In this document: positions 22,582-32,762 of the stretch, one piece after another
Position numbering within the stretch: position 1 is the stretch's first letter
How the letters are laid out: each line of letters begins with the position of its first letter
Notes under the pieces: model-generated
Database searches by the model: none
Seen by the model: only the letters and a program-made list of their open reading frames with translations
Told to the model about the DNA's origin: nothing
DNA from: Ochromonas danica
Lineage: Eukaryota; Sar; Chrysophyceae; Chromulinales; Chromulinaceae
Length of the DNA: 64,000 nt
Assembly: GCA_015146655.1 (NCBI GenBank)
Contig: VKHL01000035.1
Location: forward strand, 68,423 to 132,422
Direction of reading: 5' to 3'
Made by a program: the position numbers and the translations under genes

Positions 22582-24474
22582 TCTGCTTAACACAAACGTA
22601 GTGGTCTGTCTGGTAATGAAGGAATAGATTACTACTCTTATCCAATGATGTGAAATTCGATATTCTAATTATTTTCTTCTCTGAGCAATGTCTCTGCAAT
22701 TAGTATAATATATATATAATGATTCTTGGCATAGTTATGTATTTGCTTACCTGTAGTATGTCATACATGACTGTTGTGATCGTGTTCTGGCTCACTGAGC
22801 ACCGGATTCTTGATCAATAAGGATAAGAGATAAGTGATCTCTTTCTGCAATTTGGTTGTTACTTTCACTGACCTGAAAAAGGGCTGACTTTATTGGTCGT
22901 CTAGGTAGTGAGATGGAAGAGGTTTACAACCGGTAAGTTAGATTTAGGTAGTATAAGTAATATTATGATGTAGATAACATTGAAAACGAGGATTCCGTTA
23001 TCCAACGAAGACATCATGCACGTAACAATCAAAATTGGTACTGATAGCTCTTCAAACATTCTTTCTTATGCTCTTTTAAAACAATTCTGAGAAGAATCAT
23101 TGGAGAAGGATTACTGTATGTGGATGTACAGATCTAACCCTGTTCTACTATTCCATTGGAATTCCACAGGTGGGAAAAAATGCATACAGCAGTCTCAAAT
23201 TTAAGTTGAACAAAGTCCTTTCTTTTTGGTCTCTTTCTTCACGTACTCAAAGCGTTTGCAAAAACAAATGACAGAATTCAACAATGGTAAGTTTAAATCT
23301 TGCTTGGTGGTGATTAGGCAACTATTGGTTCTGTTTTGGTTTGCTTTCGCAGGGTCTGGGCAACTCGACAAGGTCACAAGAGACTATTCAAAGGCCGAGC
23401 CAATAGATTCCAATAAAACAATGATCGTAGAAGCATTATATGATTCTAAAATATCAATTAGGAAGTTCTGTTCCGACCACAAGCTTCATTAAAGCACTCT
23501 CACGGACTGGAAAAGAAAGTACGACAGGATGAAGGCCTCAGGAAGGAACAACTTTCATGAAAAGTAGGTGCTCCTCCAAAGATTGGCCTCGTCGGCATCA
23601 TCAATATTACTAGTATTTGGTATCAAGTTGTAGGAGCGATCAAAGCCAAGGAATAGTGAGACCCTCACCAATAGCACGCAGTGTTATGTAGTAAAGAAGG
23701 TACTGTCACACGATTCAAGCTCTACAAGACGAAGTAAGAGCAGGAGGCAGTGGTTAAAGGGGGAGAGGGCTACACATGGAGCCGGCGAGGCAAACTGGAG
23801 AAGCTCCGAACCACCAAAAGCAGTTCTACCAGCAGGGTATAAGAGTCTTTCCAAGGCTAGTCAAAAGGCAGAGCGGGAGAGAAGAAAAGCTGTGCCGCCG
23901 GACCAGCAATTTGCCATCAGTACAAACACAATTGCTCTCTGATAAGAAAGCTACTCAGTTTTGCTTATCTTTCGCTACTTTAGGATTTAAATGGTCACCA
24001 CAGGCATCATTTCCACAAAAGGACGGACATATATAGCAATCTCGATGCTTGGAATTGGACTTCGACTTCACACTTCAATGAATTCAGCAACCAAAGTGGG
24101 CATATTTCCTGTGGCAAGCTCCCCACATTTTGATCGATAAGTTATCAACCATAAGAGAACATCCCCACATATGCTATATCATTGGAAAGCTGAGAACATG
24201 AGCAATCGATTGATGATGTGTTATAGGAGCAAAATTCGACACCAAACTCGAGAAAGTGGCTTTTAAAATCAATTTTGCACATCAGCAAAGTCGCATAATA
24301 ACCGTTGTGTGCATTTTTTTCCCGCCCGTGGAATTGTTCGTGGAATGAATGATGGAATGACCCATTTGAGTTCATCGCCAACAACAACAACAACGATTCC
24401 GCCATCTTACACGGGCTATTTTACTTCTGCTCCCACATTGCTCACTTTGACACTCTCTAACGTAATATAACAAA
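22582..24474. other. Gene-poor island, right half
   Basis: About 1.9 kb between the SleB-like frame and the SPX transporter. It includes the helix-turn-helix remnant at 23230-23660. The stretch 23760-24036 is open but shows no domain. The last 250 bp form the presumed promoter of the transporter, with no recognisable box. Confidence 0.5.
23230..23660 (+). pseudogene. Decayed helix-turn-helix, transposase-like remnant
   Basis: The translated frame shows a helix-turn-helix of the psq type (ALYDSKISIRKFCSDHKLH, continuing as STLTDWKRKYDRM), followed by a basic linker and GAPPKIGLVGI, the order seen in the N-terminal DNA-binding part of many DNA transposases. A native-looking GT-AG intron of 66 nt (23287-23352) lies within it and keeps frame. 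At least two breaks interrupt the reading frame, and no DDE catalytic region follows. It could instead be a decayed host gene with an HTH. Confidence 0.4.
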
Positions 24475-26881
24475 ATGAAGTTTGGAAAGCAATTACAACT
24501 AGGTATCTATGAGCAATGGAGAGATTATGTAAGTAAACATTTGTTGTGTTGTGTGCTTTGCTTCATTACTGAATCTTCTTGTCCTTCTTCTTGTACTTGT
24601 ACGTCGTCTTCTTTTTTTATAGTATATTCAATATAATAAGTTGAAGCGTATTATCAAAAGAAGAAAGTTTTTAGCTGATAAAGCAGCAGAGGAACAGTTG
24701 AAGCAACAACAACAGCAACAACAGCAGCAGGGCAAAGGTATCGTCCTCCCCACTTCTTCGAGTACTACCTATGCTACCGAGAATACTCCTCTCAAACCAA
24801 GTGTAAATGGCCTCCCATCCTCTATGCCTGACTACACTGAGAACAATGCTGGACTGGAAAATGGTGAAGACACTGAACTCTTCCCTGTGCTTATTGAAGA
24901 AATGGAAAAAGTGAATAAGTTCTTCATTGGTAAGCTAGCAGCTCTACGTATTGCTCTAGAAGAGATTACCGTTGTTCGCAAGAACTCTTATCGCACTCAT
25001 CATACCTCCTCTGATTCTCCTTATCTACTACAACTCCGAGACATCTATGTTGACTTAGCAGCTTTAAGATCCTATTGCAATCTGAATCGTACAGGGTTTT
25101 ATAAGATTGTCAAGAAATATGATAAAATGATGGGTGAGAATAATCTTGAAGCTTGGATGAGAACCATTGATCAACAACCATTTAGTAATAATTCGGAACC
25201 TATTCAATTGATGGAAATTGTCACATCTTTGGTCTCTCGAGATAAACTGATCGAATGGGAAAGGTTTGCTACAGAACAACAATTGAAGTCAACTGATGAT
25301 ATTTTCCCTAGTGTACATTTCTTGGGACTACTTCTCTCTGCTAGTGTGTTCATAGTGAGTCTCTCTGTTCCTTACATCATTCCTAATGATCCAGCAGCTT
25401 CTCGATGCCTTTCTTTACTTCTTTTAGTAGTCTGTCTGTGGATCACGGAGGCCATTCCGTATTTTGCGACCGCTTTACTTGTTCCAATCCTTGTTACTGT
25501 AATGGGAGTGTTGAAAGATCCCAATAATGCCAGCAAGCTCATGAGCTCAGAAGAAAGCGCAACATTCGTCTTGGATCATATTTTCAATCATACAACAATG
25601 CTCTTGTTGGGTGGATATACTATATCGACAGCCTTTTCACGATGTCAATTAGAGTTAAGAATAGCCTCTATTTTGCAGAATCGTCTGGGTGGAAATCCAA
25701 GATTGTTCATTCTGGCAGTGATGTTCCTTGGGCTCTTTCTTTCCATGTGAGGCCATATAATGTGTTGCTTTTCTGTTTTCTGTTTTCTGTTTTCTTTGTT
25801 TCTTATCGGTTGACTGTGTATGACTGCAGGTGGATAAGCAATCACACTGCTCCTATCCTTTGCGCTACCATCATCTTACCTATTGTGAGAGATCTGCCCA
25901 CAGATTCACGTTTCTCTAAGGCTCTCTTGCTTGGATTGGCTTATGCTTGCAACTTTGGAGGTAAAGTGGTACTTGCAATTCTGATGGGCATATCTTAACT
26001 TTCTTGTCTTGTTAGGCATGATGACACCGATCGCCAGTTTGCAGAATGTTCTTGCGGTATCCCATTTGGAGCAGGCGGGTATTGCAGTTTCTTTTGGTAG
26101 ATGGATTTGCGTTTCTCTCCCCTTTTGCGTGATCTGTACCTTGATCGCTTGGTTCATGATCATTCTGCTAATTGAGCCAAATGACCTTCAATCTATTCCT
26201 GTCATCGTCTATGAAAGAAATGCTGTATTTACGAAGCGTAATGTAGCTGTTATTGCTCTATCGCTTCTCACCATTATTCTCTTTGCGTTCTTTCAAGCGG
26301 TGAGATCCACATTTGGAGATATTGCCATTATTGCCTTGGGATTCATCACTATGATGTTCGGAACGGGCATGCTATCTGAAGTCGACTTCAATTCTCTTTC
26401 TTGGCATACTCTCTTCCTGGTTGGTGGTGGCAATGTGTTGGGGAAAGCTATTGCCTCATCAGGCCTCTTGGGCTATTTATCCGATGCTATCACGCAAGGT
26501 CTGCCGTTAAACGATCCTTGGCTTTCCTTTGTGATCATTCTTTGCTTTGCTTGTGGTGTCGCCACTTTCGTATCGCATACTGTGGCATCGCTTATTCTCA
26601 TGCCAATCATTGCTAGTATTGGATTGTCACTGGAGATTCCTCAAGTGCTTGTGATTGGTTCGGCTTTTGCTGTCTCTGCTGCGATGGGCTTACCCTTCTC
26701 TTCTTTCCCAAATGTGAATTCTCTGCTGATTGTGGATGATTTTCAGAAGCCTTATCTTTCCGTGCAGGATTTTCTCAAGACAGGCATTCTACTTTCGGCT
26801 ATTTCGGTGGTTCTCATCGGAACTTTGGGCTATCTACTAATTAACCTTATTATCTCCTCTCCTCAGCCTCATAGTGGGTAG
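24475..26881 (+). CDS. SPX-domain SLC13/DASS phosphate transporter (PHO87/90/91-like)
   Basis: Low-affinity phosphate transporter with an inositol-polyphosphate-sensing SPX domain. Exons 24475-24528, 24623-25746, 25830-25960 and 26016-26881 give 724 residues. Exon 1 begins with the classic SPX start MKFGKQLQLGIYEQWRDY, and exon 2 continues YIQYNKLKRIIKRRK. A Gln run coded by CAA/CAG lies within the SPX domain (about residue 42). SPX helices end near residue 215 with NRTGFYKIVKKYDK. Permease helices follow, with WITEAIPYFATALLVP and SNHTAPILCATIILP, the DASS-family SNT-type ion-binding loop, and a second loop at SHTVASLILMPII. The family in yeast acts at plasma and vacuolar membranes; location here is not shown by the sequence. 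Confidence 0.88.
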
Positions 26882-27118
26882 TTCTTGTGTTTTGTTAGTT
26901 TCTTTGTGGAAGCGCTACTTTGTGTTGTAAAATCAACCATACTTACAAAAGGTCTACAACGCACAGAGGTTGCCAACCGTTTTTATGGGGTTTGGCCTTT
27001 TACCGGGTTTATCCACCCTCTTCTCTTCTTGACTTGCGCGGGAAGCAATAATAGTCTAGACGCCACCGCCTGTCCTCCGTCCTCCGCTCGTCCAATAAGA
27101 GGAAAGGGCACAAGAACG

Positions 27119-27508
27119 ATGAGGTTATTAGCGACTGTTTGCCGTATCCGCCAAGCTCTTCATTCCTTCTCTCCATCTACTTGGATGAGAGATGTGGAGA
27201 AATTCTTTGCTCCATCACTTCAGTTAGCAGGAATGCCAGCTCTTCCACAGAATGAAGTAGAGCGAAGCCCAGTTCAATCAGTTTTTGATTGGGCTATTAT
27301 GATGGCTGCACCGAAGTCTAAGATCTCTCCTTCAAGGAAGAGACAAAAGCATCAATCTTATTACCCTGATAAAGTAGCCTGGTCGACTTGTCCTAGATGT
27401 GGTGAGCCCAAGCGTCCTCATCGTATTTGCACAGAACATCTTGAAATCTGTGCAATGAGAGATGAAGAATATCAGGAATATTTGAAAAAGAAAGAAGGCA
27501 ATCAGTAG
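27119..27508 (+). CDS. MRPL32: Mitochondrial ribosomal protein bL32m
   Basis: Large-subunit mitoribosomal protein. Single exon, 129 residues. An Arg-rich, acid-free N-terminus (MRLLATVCRIRQALHSF) fits a mitochondrial presequence. The mature part begins around MAAPKSKISPSRKRQKHQ, typical of bL32, and is followed by a zinc ribbon: CPRCGEPKRPHRIC then TEH. The fourth ligand position holds His instead of Cys, with an extra Cys four residues later. It lies 237 bp downstream of the phosphate transporter on the same strand and converges with the PH-domain gene. A longer in-frame sequence upstream lacks a suitable ATG and was not used. Confidence 0.85.
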   Translation: MRLLATVCRIRQALHSFSPSTWMRDVEKFFAPSLQLAGMPALPQNEVERSPVQSVFDWAIMMAAPKSKISPSRKRQKHQSYYPDKVAWSTCPRCGEPKRPHRICTEHLEICAMRDEEYQEYLKKKEGNQ

Positions 27509-27792
27509 ACTTACCCCCTTCTCCCCTTGTAAAACCTTTAAGAATGCTTGCTCTGCCTTTGTTTTCTCTGTCTTGGCTTTTCACTGACTCTCTGTAGTGG
27601 TGGTGGTGGTGGTGGTAATCTGATTCAGTTTTGACATCTTTGTATCTTTCACATTCTATGAAAGATTCAGTTTGAGTATGTGAAAGATACCATAGAATTC
27701 TGTCAGTGGGACTGCATAACATCAACAACACACAAAGAGAATGACAATAATTCACAATACTATACAATTCAGAATCAAAGAGAGATGGAAGT

Positions 27793-30700
27793 CTACTGCT
27801 CTCCTGATAGTTCAAGAGCCATGCGAAGAGTTTTGTTGAGGAAGGTAACCCAGAGCAATCTTCTTTCGGCATCCTCGGCTTGAAGGACGATGGACATCAC
27901 TTTGGTACCATAGTATGCATCGCTTCCCATACTATCCATACTTCGATCACTCCTTTCATCAACATCGCGTTCTCGCGGAGGAGTTGCTCCCCTTCCAGAA
28001 GAGGTAGTTGGAAGAGACTGCAAGTTATTGGCATTGAGTGAAGAGGAACTATTCGAGCGACGCCAAAAGGCCAAGGAACTTGTCAGCGAAGAAGTCTGTG
28101 GAGGTGGACCTTTCGCTCGAAGCTTCACAATAAATTCTTTGCCTTGAGCTGATCGACTATCTACAGCTTCCACAGCAGCAATATCTAAAATAGGAAGACA
28201 TGCCTTCTGACGTAGCGGAATGATACCCCAGGCACTAGCAACAGAGTGCTTATAAATACACAGTTCAGCAAAATTGGTCGCTGATTCTCGAAGGACCATA
28301 TAGCGAGGTTGCCACATTCTCAATAAATAAGACTGCTTGTTGAGCTGTCCTTCCATAATCGTACCAATCTCCATGCCTAACTCGCTTATAGGTGGCAAAT
28401 GAGTACGATGAAGGCTGGTCAAAGGTGCCTCGTTAAAGGAAGATGAAACGGAAACACCATTGAATGGGGCAGGTTGAGAAAGAGATCGCATTACCACGAT
28501 AGGATCATCTTCTTCCATTGTATTGGCGCCCAGAAGATGACGAGTGGGACTTACAGAAGAAGTGGAAGATTGCACAGACTGTCCCAAAGGATATAGCGAA
28601 TCTAATAGAGCGGAATTTAAAGTGGGAATACGGCGCGGGGTATGCGCCTTTTTTGGCCCCGGCATAAGCGCTGGACTGTCGGCCAATGAAGCATGTTCGA
28701 CTTCCTCATAAGAAGGGAGGGCGGCAGGGGGAAGAGTTAATGGTGAGGGTGAGTTGACTAAAGGAGGAGGAGGCGCAACTTGAGCTGTTGACTGCTGATT
28801 CTTTCGTTGGGCGATATTTCGCTTCAGCCGTTCAATAGCCACTGTTCGATCTTCTTTAGGCGCTTCATTCCGTTTAATCGCAGGTGCTTCAATACCATCA
28901 AGAACAGGAATGGGAACAATCAAATAAGCACTTTTGTCTCTTGTAATGCTGTTCTCTGTAGCATTCTTTTGATCACTAATCTGTGACAAAGTTGTTTCAC
29001 TCAATGAGTAGAACGACTCGGGAGTAGAATCAGATAATCTTGTAGCTCGAGGAGCAATAGAGGGAACAGACGAACTTTTAGACACATTGGGGCGACCGTT
29101 AGGTGAAAGAGATTGCGACGCCTCGCCATCACTTAAATCGAGACTGCTCTCGCTATCACTGCGATGCTTAATCCTGTTATCCGAAGTATCACTGTTCACT
29201 CTCTCCACAGCTTTGTCTCTATTACTTTCAGACAGTCTTCTGTCTTTACTTTCCATGCTTGCATTTCTTATCTCCGGCGGAGGTTTCTCTTCCTCACTTT
29301 CACTGTCAGATAATCGACTGTGAACATAATTAGGGTCTCGCATGCGAGGCTGGCCAAATGCTCGATTATTAGGCATATTCGCTTGATTAGAGGCCAGATT
29401 GATATTGCGTAGTCGTCCACCACTTGCCCAATTAGGCTTTTCGGGGCTGTGATCATCATCATCGAGCAAGTCTATATTCTCAATTTCCTGCACCATATCT
29501 TCGTCATTGTCGGGAGTAATAACAGTCATCAGAGATTTCTCTTTTGCTAGAAATTCTATTTCCGGAGCAAAAGTGACACTCTTTCCCTTAGCATTCTCAC
29601 CACCAGTGCCGCTCATATTAACCGATTGACTTCCAACACCGTTATCAAAACTCTTTGCTGATAACGATAATGCTGAAGAGAGAGTGGATTCATTATTACT
29701 CAAGATTGTACTATTTGTCACATTATTAAGCTCAAGATCATTGGTTGTGGTCACACGACGCTTTCTTCTTTGCATTCGAGTTTGTCTTTTCCCACGATTA
29801 CTTTTATTTCTTTGCTGTACCTGCCGTTGATAGAGAGCAGCACCAGAGTGATCACTGTCTTCATCCTCTCCTCCTCCATTACTGAGATATTGGGTGAACG
29901 AGGAAGTGTCCGCAGGATGTGAAGTATTCGCGTAGTACGCTTGTACAATAGCTGCTTGGGAAGAATAATCTCCGCTACCAGGGCTGTTACTGTGAACGCT
30001 GCCAGTACTACCATCACTAAAGGAATAGGGCTTTAACGGTGCAATAGAAGGTGTTGTAATAGTCGGGAAATTATCTAAAGGAAAGCTGCTACTCAAAGTG
30101 TCATCATCATCGTCACCATCTTCATCTTCGTCGTCATCATAGAAATGATCATCATCTTCCTCTATTGAAGTAGGAGTAGATTTAGTTATAGTTTGTTGTT
30201 GTTGTTGCTGTTGTTGTTGCTGTGGTGTTGATGGTGCTTGTGATTTGTTACGACGAGAGCGAAAGTATCGTTCAATAGCATCAAAAGAAGACTTGGGTGA
30301 GCGACTAACACGTCGATTAAAAGTATAAACAAAAGGAAAGAAGTCTTTATACTCTCGAACTAATTGCAGCAATACATTCTCTGTATTAAGACCTAGATCA
30401 ACTTTGATATTCAAGAAGACTTCACTAAGATTACTAATTAATAAAGTGATAGAATCATCTGAAGAAGATGGAATAGCTGGAGGTGGTGGAGAAGGATGAA
30501 CTTCCATTAATACTTCAAAAGTTGAGATAAATGCACCAAAGAATCTTCCTTCATCTGCTCCAAGAAAGGAAAAATCAGGTAAAGAATCAACCACAGGTGA
30601 AAGTTCAATTGTTTTAGCAACACGAACTAGTGCAGCCCAGAGGATAGCTAATGAAACATTCTCTAACTCTCCTCGCATTGCCTCACCAGAGAGAATAGAT

Positions 30701-30903
30701 TGATAGAAATGGTGAATATCTTCTTGATCATGATCATTGATGATAAGAGAGGTGGTAGAAGATGCTTTTTTACTATATTATGAAATGATGATGAGTATGA
30801 TGAGTATGAGAAAAGAGATTAAAAAAAAACATAGTAATCCTTACCAAATAATAGTTAATGCATCTATTCCACAAGAAGAACTTGCTGATTGAAAAGTGGT
30901 CAT
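27793..30903 (-). CDS. PH-domain protein with long disordered middle
   Basis: Exons 30903-30845 and 30772-27793 (72 nt intron) give 1012 residues. The N-terminal 190 residues are helical and hydrophobic in part (VSLAILWAALVRVAKTIEL) but match no domain I know. The middle, residues about 200-800, is Ser/Asp/Asn-rich with a Gln run and an acidic run, hence likely unstructured. Near the C-terminus there is a PH domain starting at MEGQLNKQSYLLRMWQPRYMVL and ending with AERRLLWVTFLNKTLRMAL, interrupted by a Ser-rich insert. It could bind phosphoinositides and act at a membrane; this is inference. The short first exon was included because its donor and acceptor join in frame. Confidence 0.75.
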
Positions 30904-30998
30904 GGCGAGATCTGTTCTATCTCTCTACTGTAGATCTGTTCTAGTCTATGTGTATTGTTTTCGTTTGAAATGATATGCTATGTGTTGTTTTTCGTTTG

Positions 30999-31066
30999 TC
31001 TGCTGTTTCTTCCAACGCAAGGAAAGATTCCATCTGCTGTTTCTTCCAACGCAAGGAAAGATTCCA
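30999..31066 (+). repeat. Perfect 34-bp tandem duplication
   Basis: Two identical 34-bp copies lie at 30999-31032 and 31033-31066, starting TCTGCTGTTTCTTCC. No divergence between copies suggests a recent event. Confidence 0.95.
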
Positions 31067-31144
31067 TCTCAAACACATCGGACATGGTCTACTGTGCCGT
31101 ATAATAGTACAGAGTACAAAACATGTAGACTAACACCAACACCA

Positions 31145-31345
31145 ACATTTACATTAGATCATATCACCTTAGATGCCTATAGATATCAATCAGTCAATAA
31201 GAAGATCTACTATATTACATTTATGAACCAATCAAATTAACATTTACATTAGCCTACATCATCATATCCTTTGGAAGTACACAAAACCTGTAGATATCAA
31301 CTACGAAGATCTACTATATCTACATTTATGAACCAGTCAAATTAA
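31145..31345 (+). repeat. Imperfect tandem duplication of about 100 bp
   Basis: Units at about 31145-31239 and 31240-31345 both start ACATTTACATTAG and both contain GAAGATCTACTATAT and ACATTTATGAACCA, with small indels between. Confidence 0.8.
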
Positions 31346-31388
31346 ACAAATTAGCATAACTATTGATCAATCTATGTCATCAATATGA

Positions 31389-32498
31389 CTAATTTGTAGT
31401 TTGTTCTAATTGAGTTTTAATCTTTAAAGCATCAATAAAGCCTTGATCTGCTACACCACCATGTAGTAATACTGGCTCCCAACAATGAGGGATAGTCTCT
31501 CCACATGCTTCATTTAGCTGACGTGCATCATAACTACCCGTCGTAACTGCAATACAACTAGTCACAACATTGGGTCCAAAGAGTTTCTCTAAGGCACAAT
31601 ATTTCGCAGCTAAAACATCAGCTGGTGCATCTCCAACATGAACAACTCGTACAATACGTTCATTTGGCTGAAGAAGTTGTAATGCTCGTCGATAGGCAAT
31701 AGCAATTTGTTCACCACGATCTTTATATTGTCTTGATAAATCATCAATATTATGTGAGCAATAATCTGATCCAAATCCACCTAAAATAGCACAATCTTCT
31801 GTACCTTGCCAACAAGTAACAGATGTCTGATCAGTCGTAGGTGGAGAGAAGATGCCAGTATGAAATAAACCTGTTGCTCGCATCTTACGACGGGCAATAC
31901 CTTCAACATTCCCCGTCACTAATCCACATAGTGTATGACGTGAATAGAGAGGATGTTGCTTTAAAGCTTTCAAGTTCTCTATGACACCTTCTATGGGGAG
32001 AATAGTACGTGCAATCTCGTCATCACTCACTTGATTGACATAGTCAAACATGACTTGAAAGATCTTCTTCAACTTCTTAGAAGAGTCAGTAGAAGAGATA
32101 TTAAAACCATATTTGATAAGGTTTAGAGAGATTAGACCATCTGTACATCCATGATAACGTTCTTTTGGAATGATGTCTAAGGGAGTGGTATAGTGACCAA
32201 GTAATGCATTTTCATCATCTTTCATCACTTTACCTACAGCATGAAGAAATGCTTTGGCATGTATAGTGACATCTGGAGCAGATGCACTACCTCGTACTAA
32301 AGTACCATCAACATCGAATGTGACTAAGGTAATAGGAACGAGATGTTGATGATGATGGAAGACAGGATCATCATCTATCCTACTATCAATATCTTTCATA
32401 ACAAAAGCACTATTGGAAATAAGTCGTATGGATCGTCCTAATTGGAAAGTGAAAGCCAAGGCCCAAGAGGAAGGGAAGAGAATATGACGTAATTTCAT
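31389..32498 (-). CDS. HAD-superfamily hydrolase with N-terminal targeting signal
   Basis: Single exon, 369 residues from the ATG at 32498. The catalytic motifs are present: DVDGT at residues 62-66 (nucleophile and acid Asp), a motif II Thr in LVTGNVEGIARRK, and motif IV VVHVGDAPADVLAAK. The order and cap size resemble phosphoglycolate-phosphatase-like enzymes, but the substrate cannot be read from sequence. The N-terminus MKLRHILFPSSWALA-FTFQL is a short signal peptide with Phe just after the predicted cut, followed by Arg/Ser-rich residues, as in proteins sent to four-membrane plastids. An in-frame Cys-rich extension up to 32639 exists but looks non-coding. It is head-to-head with the coiled-coil gene, 264 bp apart. 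Confidence 0.82.
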   Translation of the reverse strand: MKLRHILFPSSWALAFTFQLGRSIRLISNSAFVMKDIDSRIDDDPVFHHHQHLVPITLVTFDVDGTLVRGSASAPDVTIHAKAFLHAVGKVMKDDENALLGHYTTPLDIIPKERYHGCTDGLISLNLIKYGFNISSTDSSKKLKKIFQVMFDYVNQVSDDEIARTILPIEGVIENLKALKQHPLYSRHTLCGLVTGNVEGIARRKMRATGLFHTGIFSPPTTDQTSVTCWQGTEDCAILGGFGSDYCSHNIDDLSRQYKDRGEQIAIAYRRALQLLQPNERIVRVVHVGDAPADVLAAKYCALEKLFGPNVVTSCIAVTTGSYDARQLNEACGETIPHCWEPVLLHGGVADQGFIDALKIKTQLEQTTN

Positions 32499-32762
32499 CG
32501 TGACGTTGGATGGGATGAGAAGAGCGGAAGAAGCAAAGCGAAGACAGACGCAGCAGAGAAGACCAGCACAGCACACAGAGCGCACAGTGTCAGAGCAACA
32601 CACTCCACTACCACTACTGCACATGTGCGCAGTGCACACAGGGAGTGTTGTTAAGTTAACAACCCAGAGTGTTAAAAATGTCCAGATTTCCAGAGTTTGG
32701 ATTCAGCTTTTTAACCGTTGCGTCACCTTTTTTATCATCGATTTGGAAACAGAAATGAAAAT
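32499..32762. promoter_or_regulatory. Divergent spacer HAD gene / coiled-coil gene
   Basis: A 264 bp spacer between start codons. TTAAGTTAAC lies at 32651-32660, roughly central. The HAD side is purine-rich with AGCA/CACA repeats. Confidence 0.45.

Larger units (their letters stand above)
30904..31388. other. Spacer with two tandem duplications
   Basis: This is the region upstream of the PH-domain gene and downstream of the HAD gene. It is occupied largely by the repeats listed separately at 30999-31066 and 31145-31345. No gene is seen. Confidence 0.6.

Noticed and set aside
22198-22593. 131-residue minus-strand frame over the SleB-like gene
   Set aside because: It is antisense to a plus frame with clear domain motifs, and its own translation has no domain or coding pattern.
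32499-32639. Cys-rich N-terminal extension of the HAD protein
   Set aside because: The signal-peptide start at 32498 is more credible, and the extension would bury it and occupy the divergent promoter.
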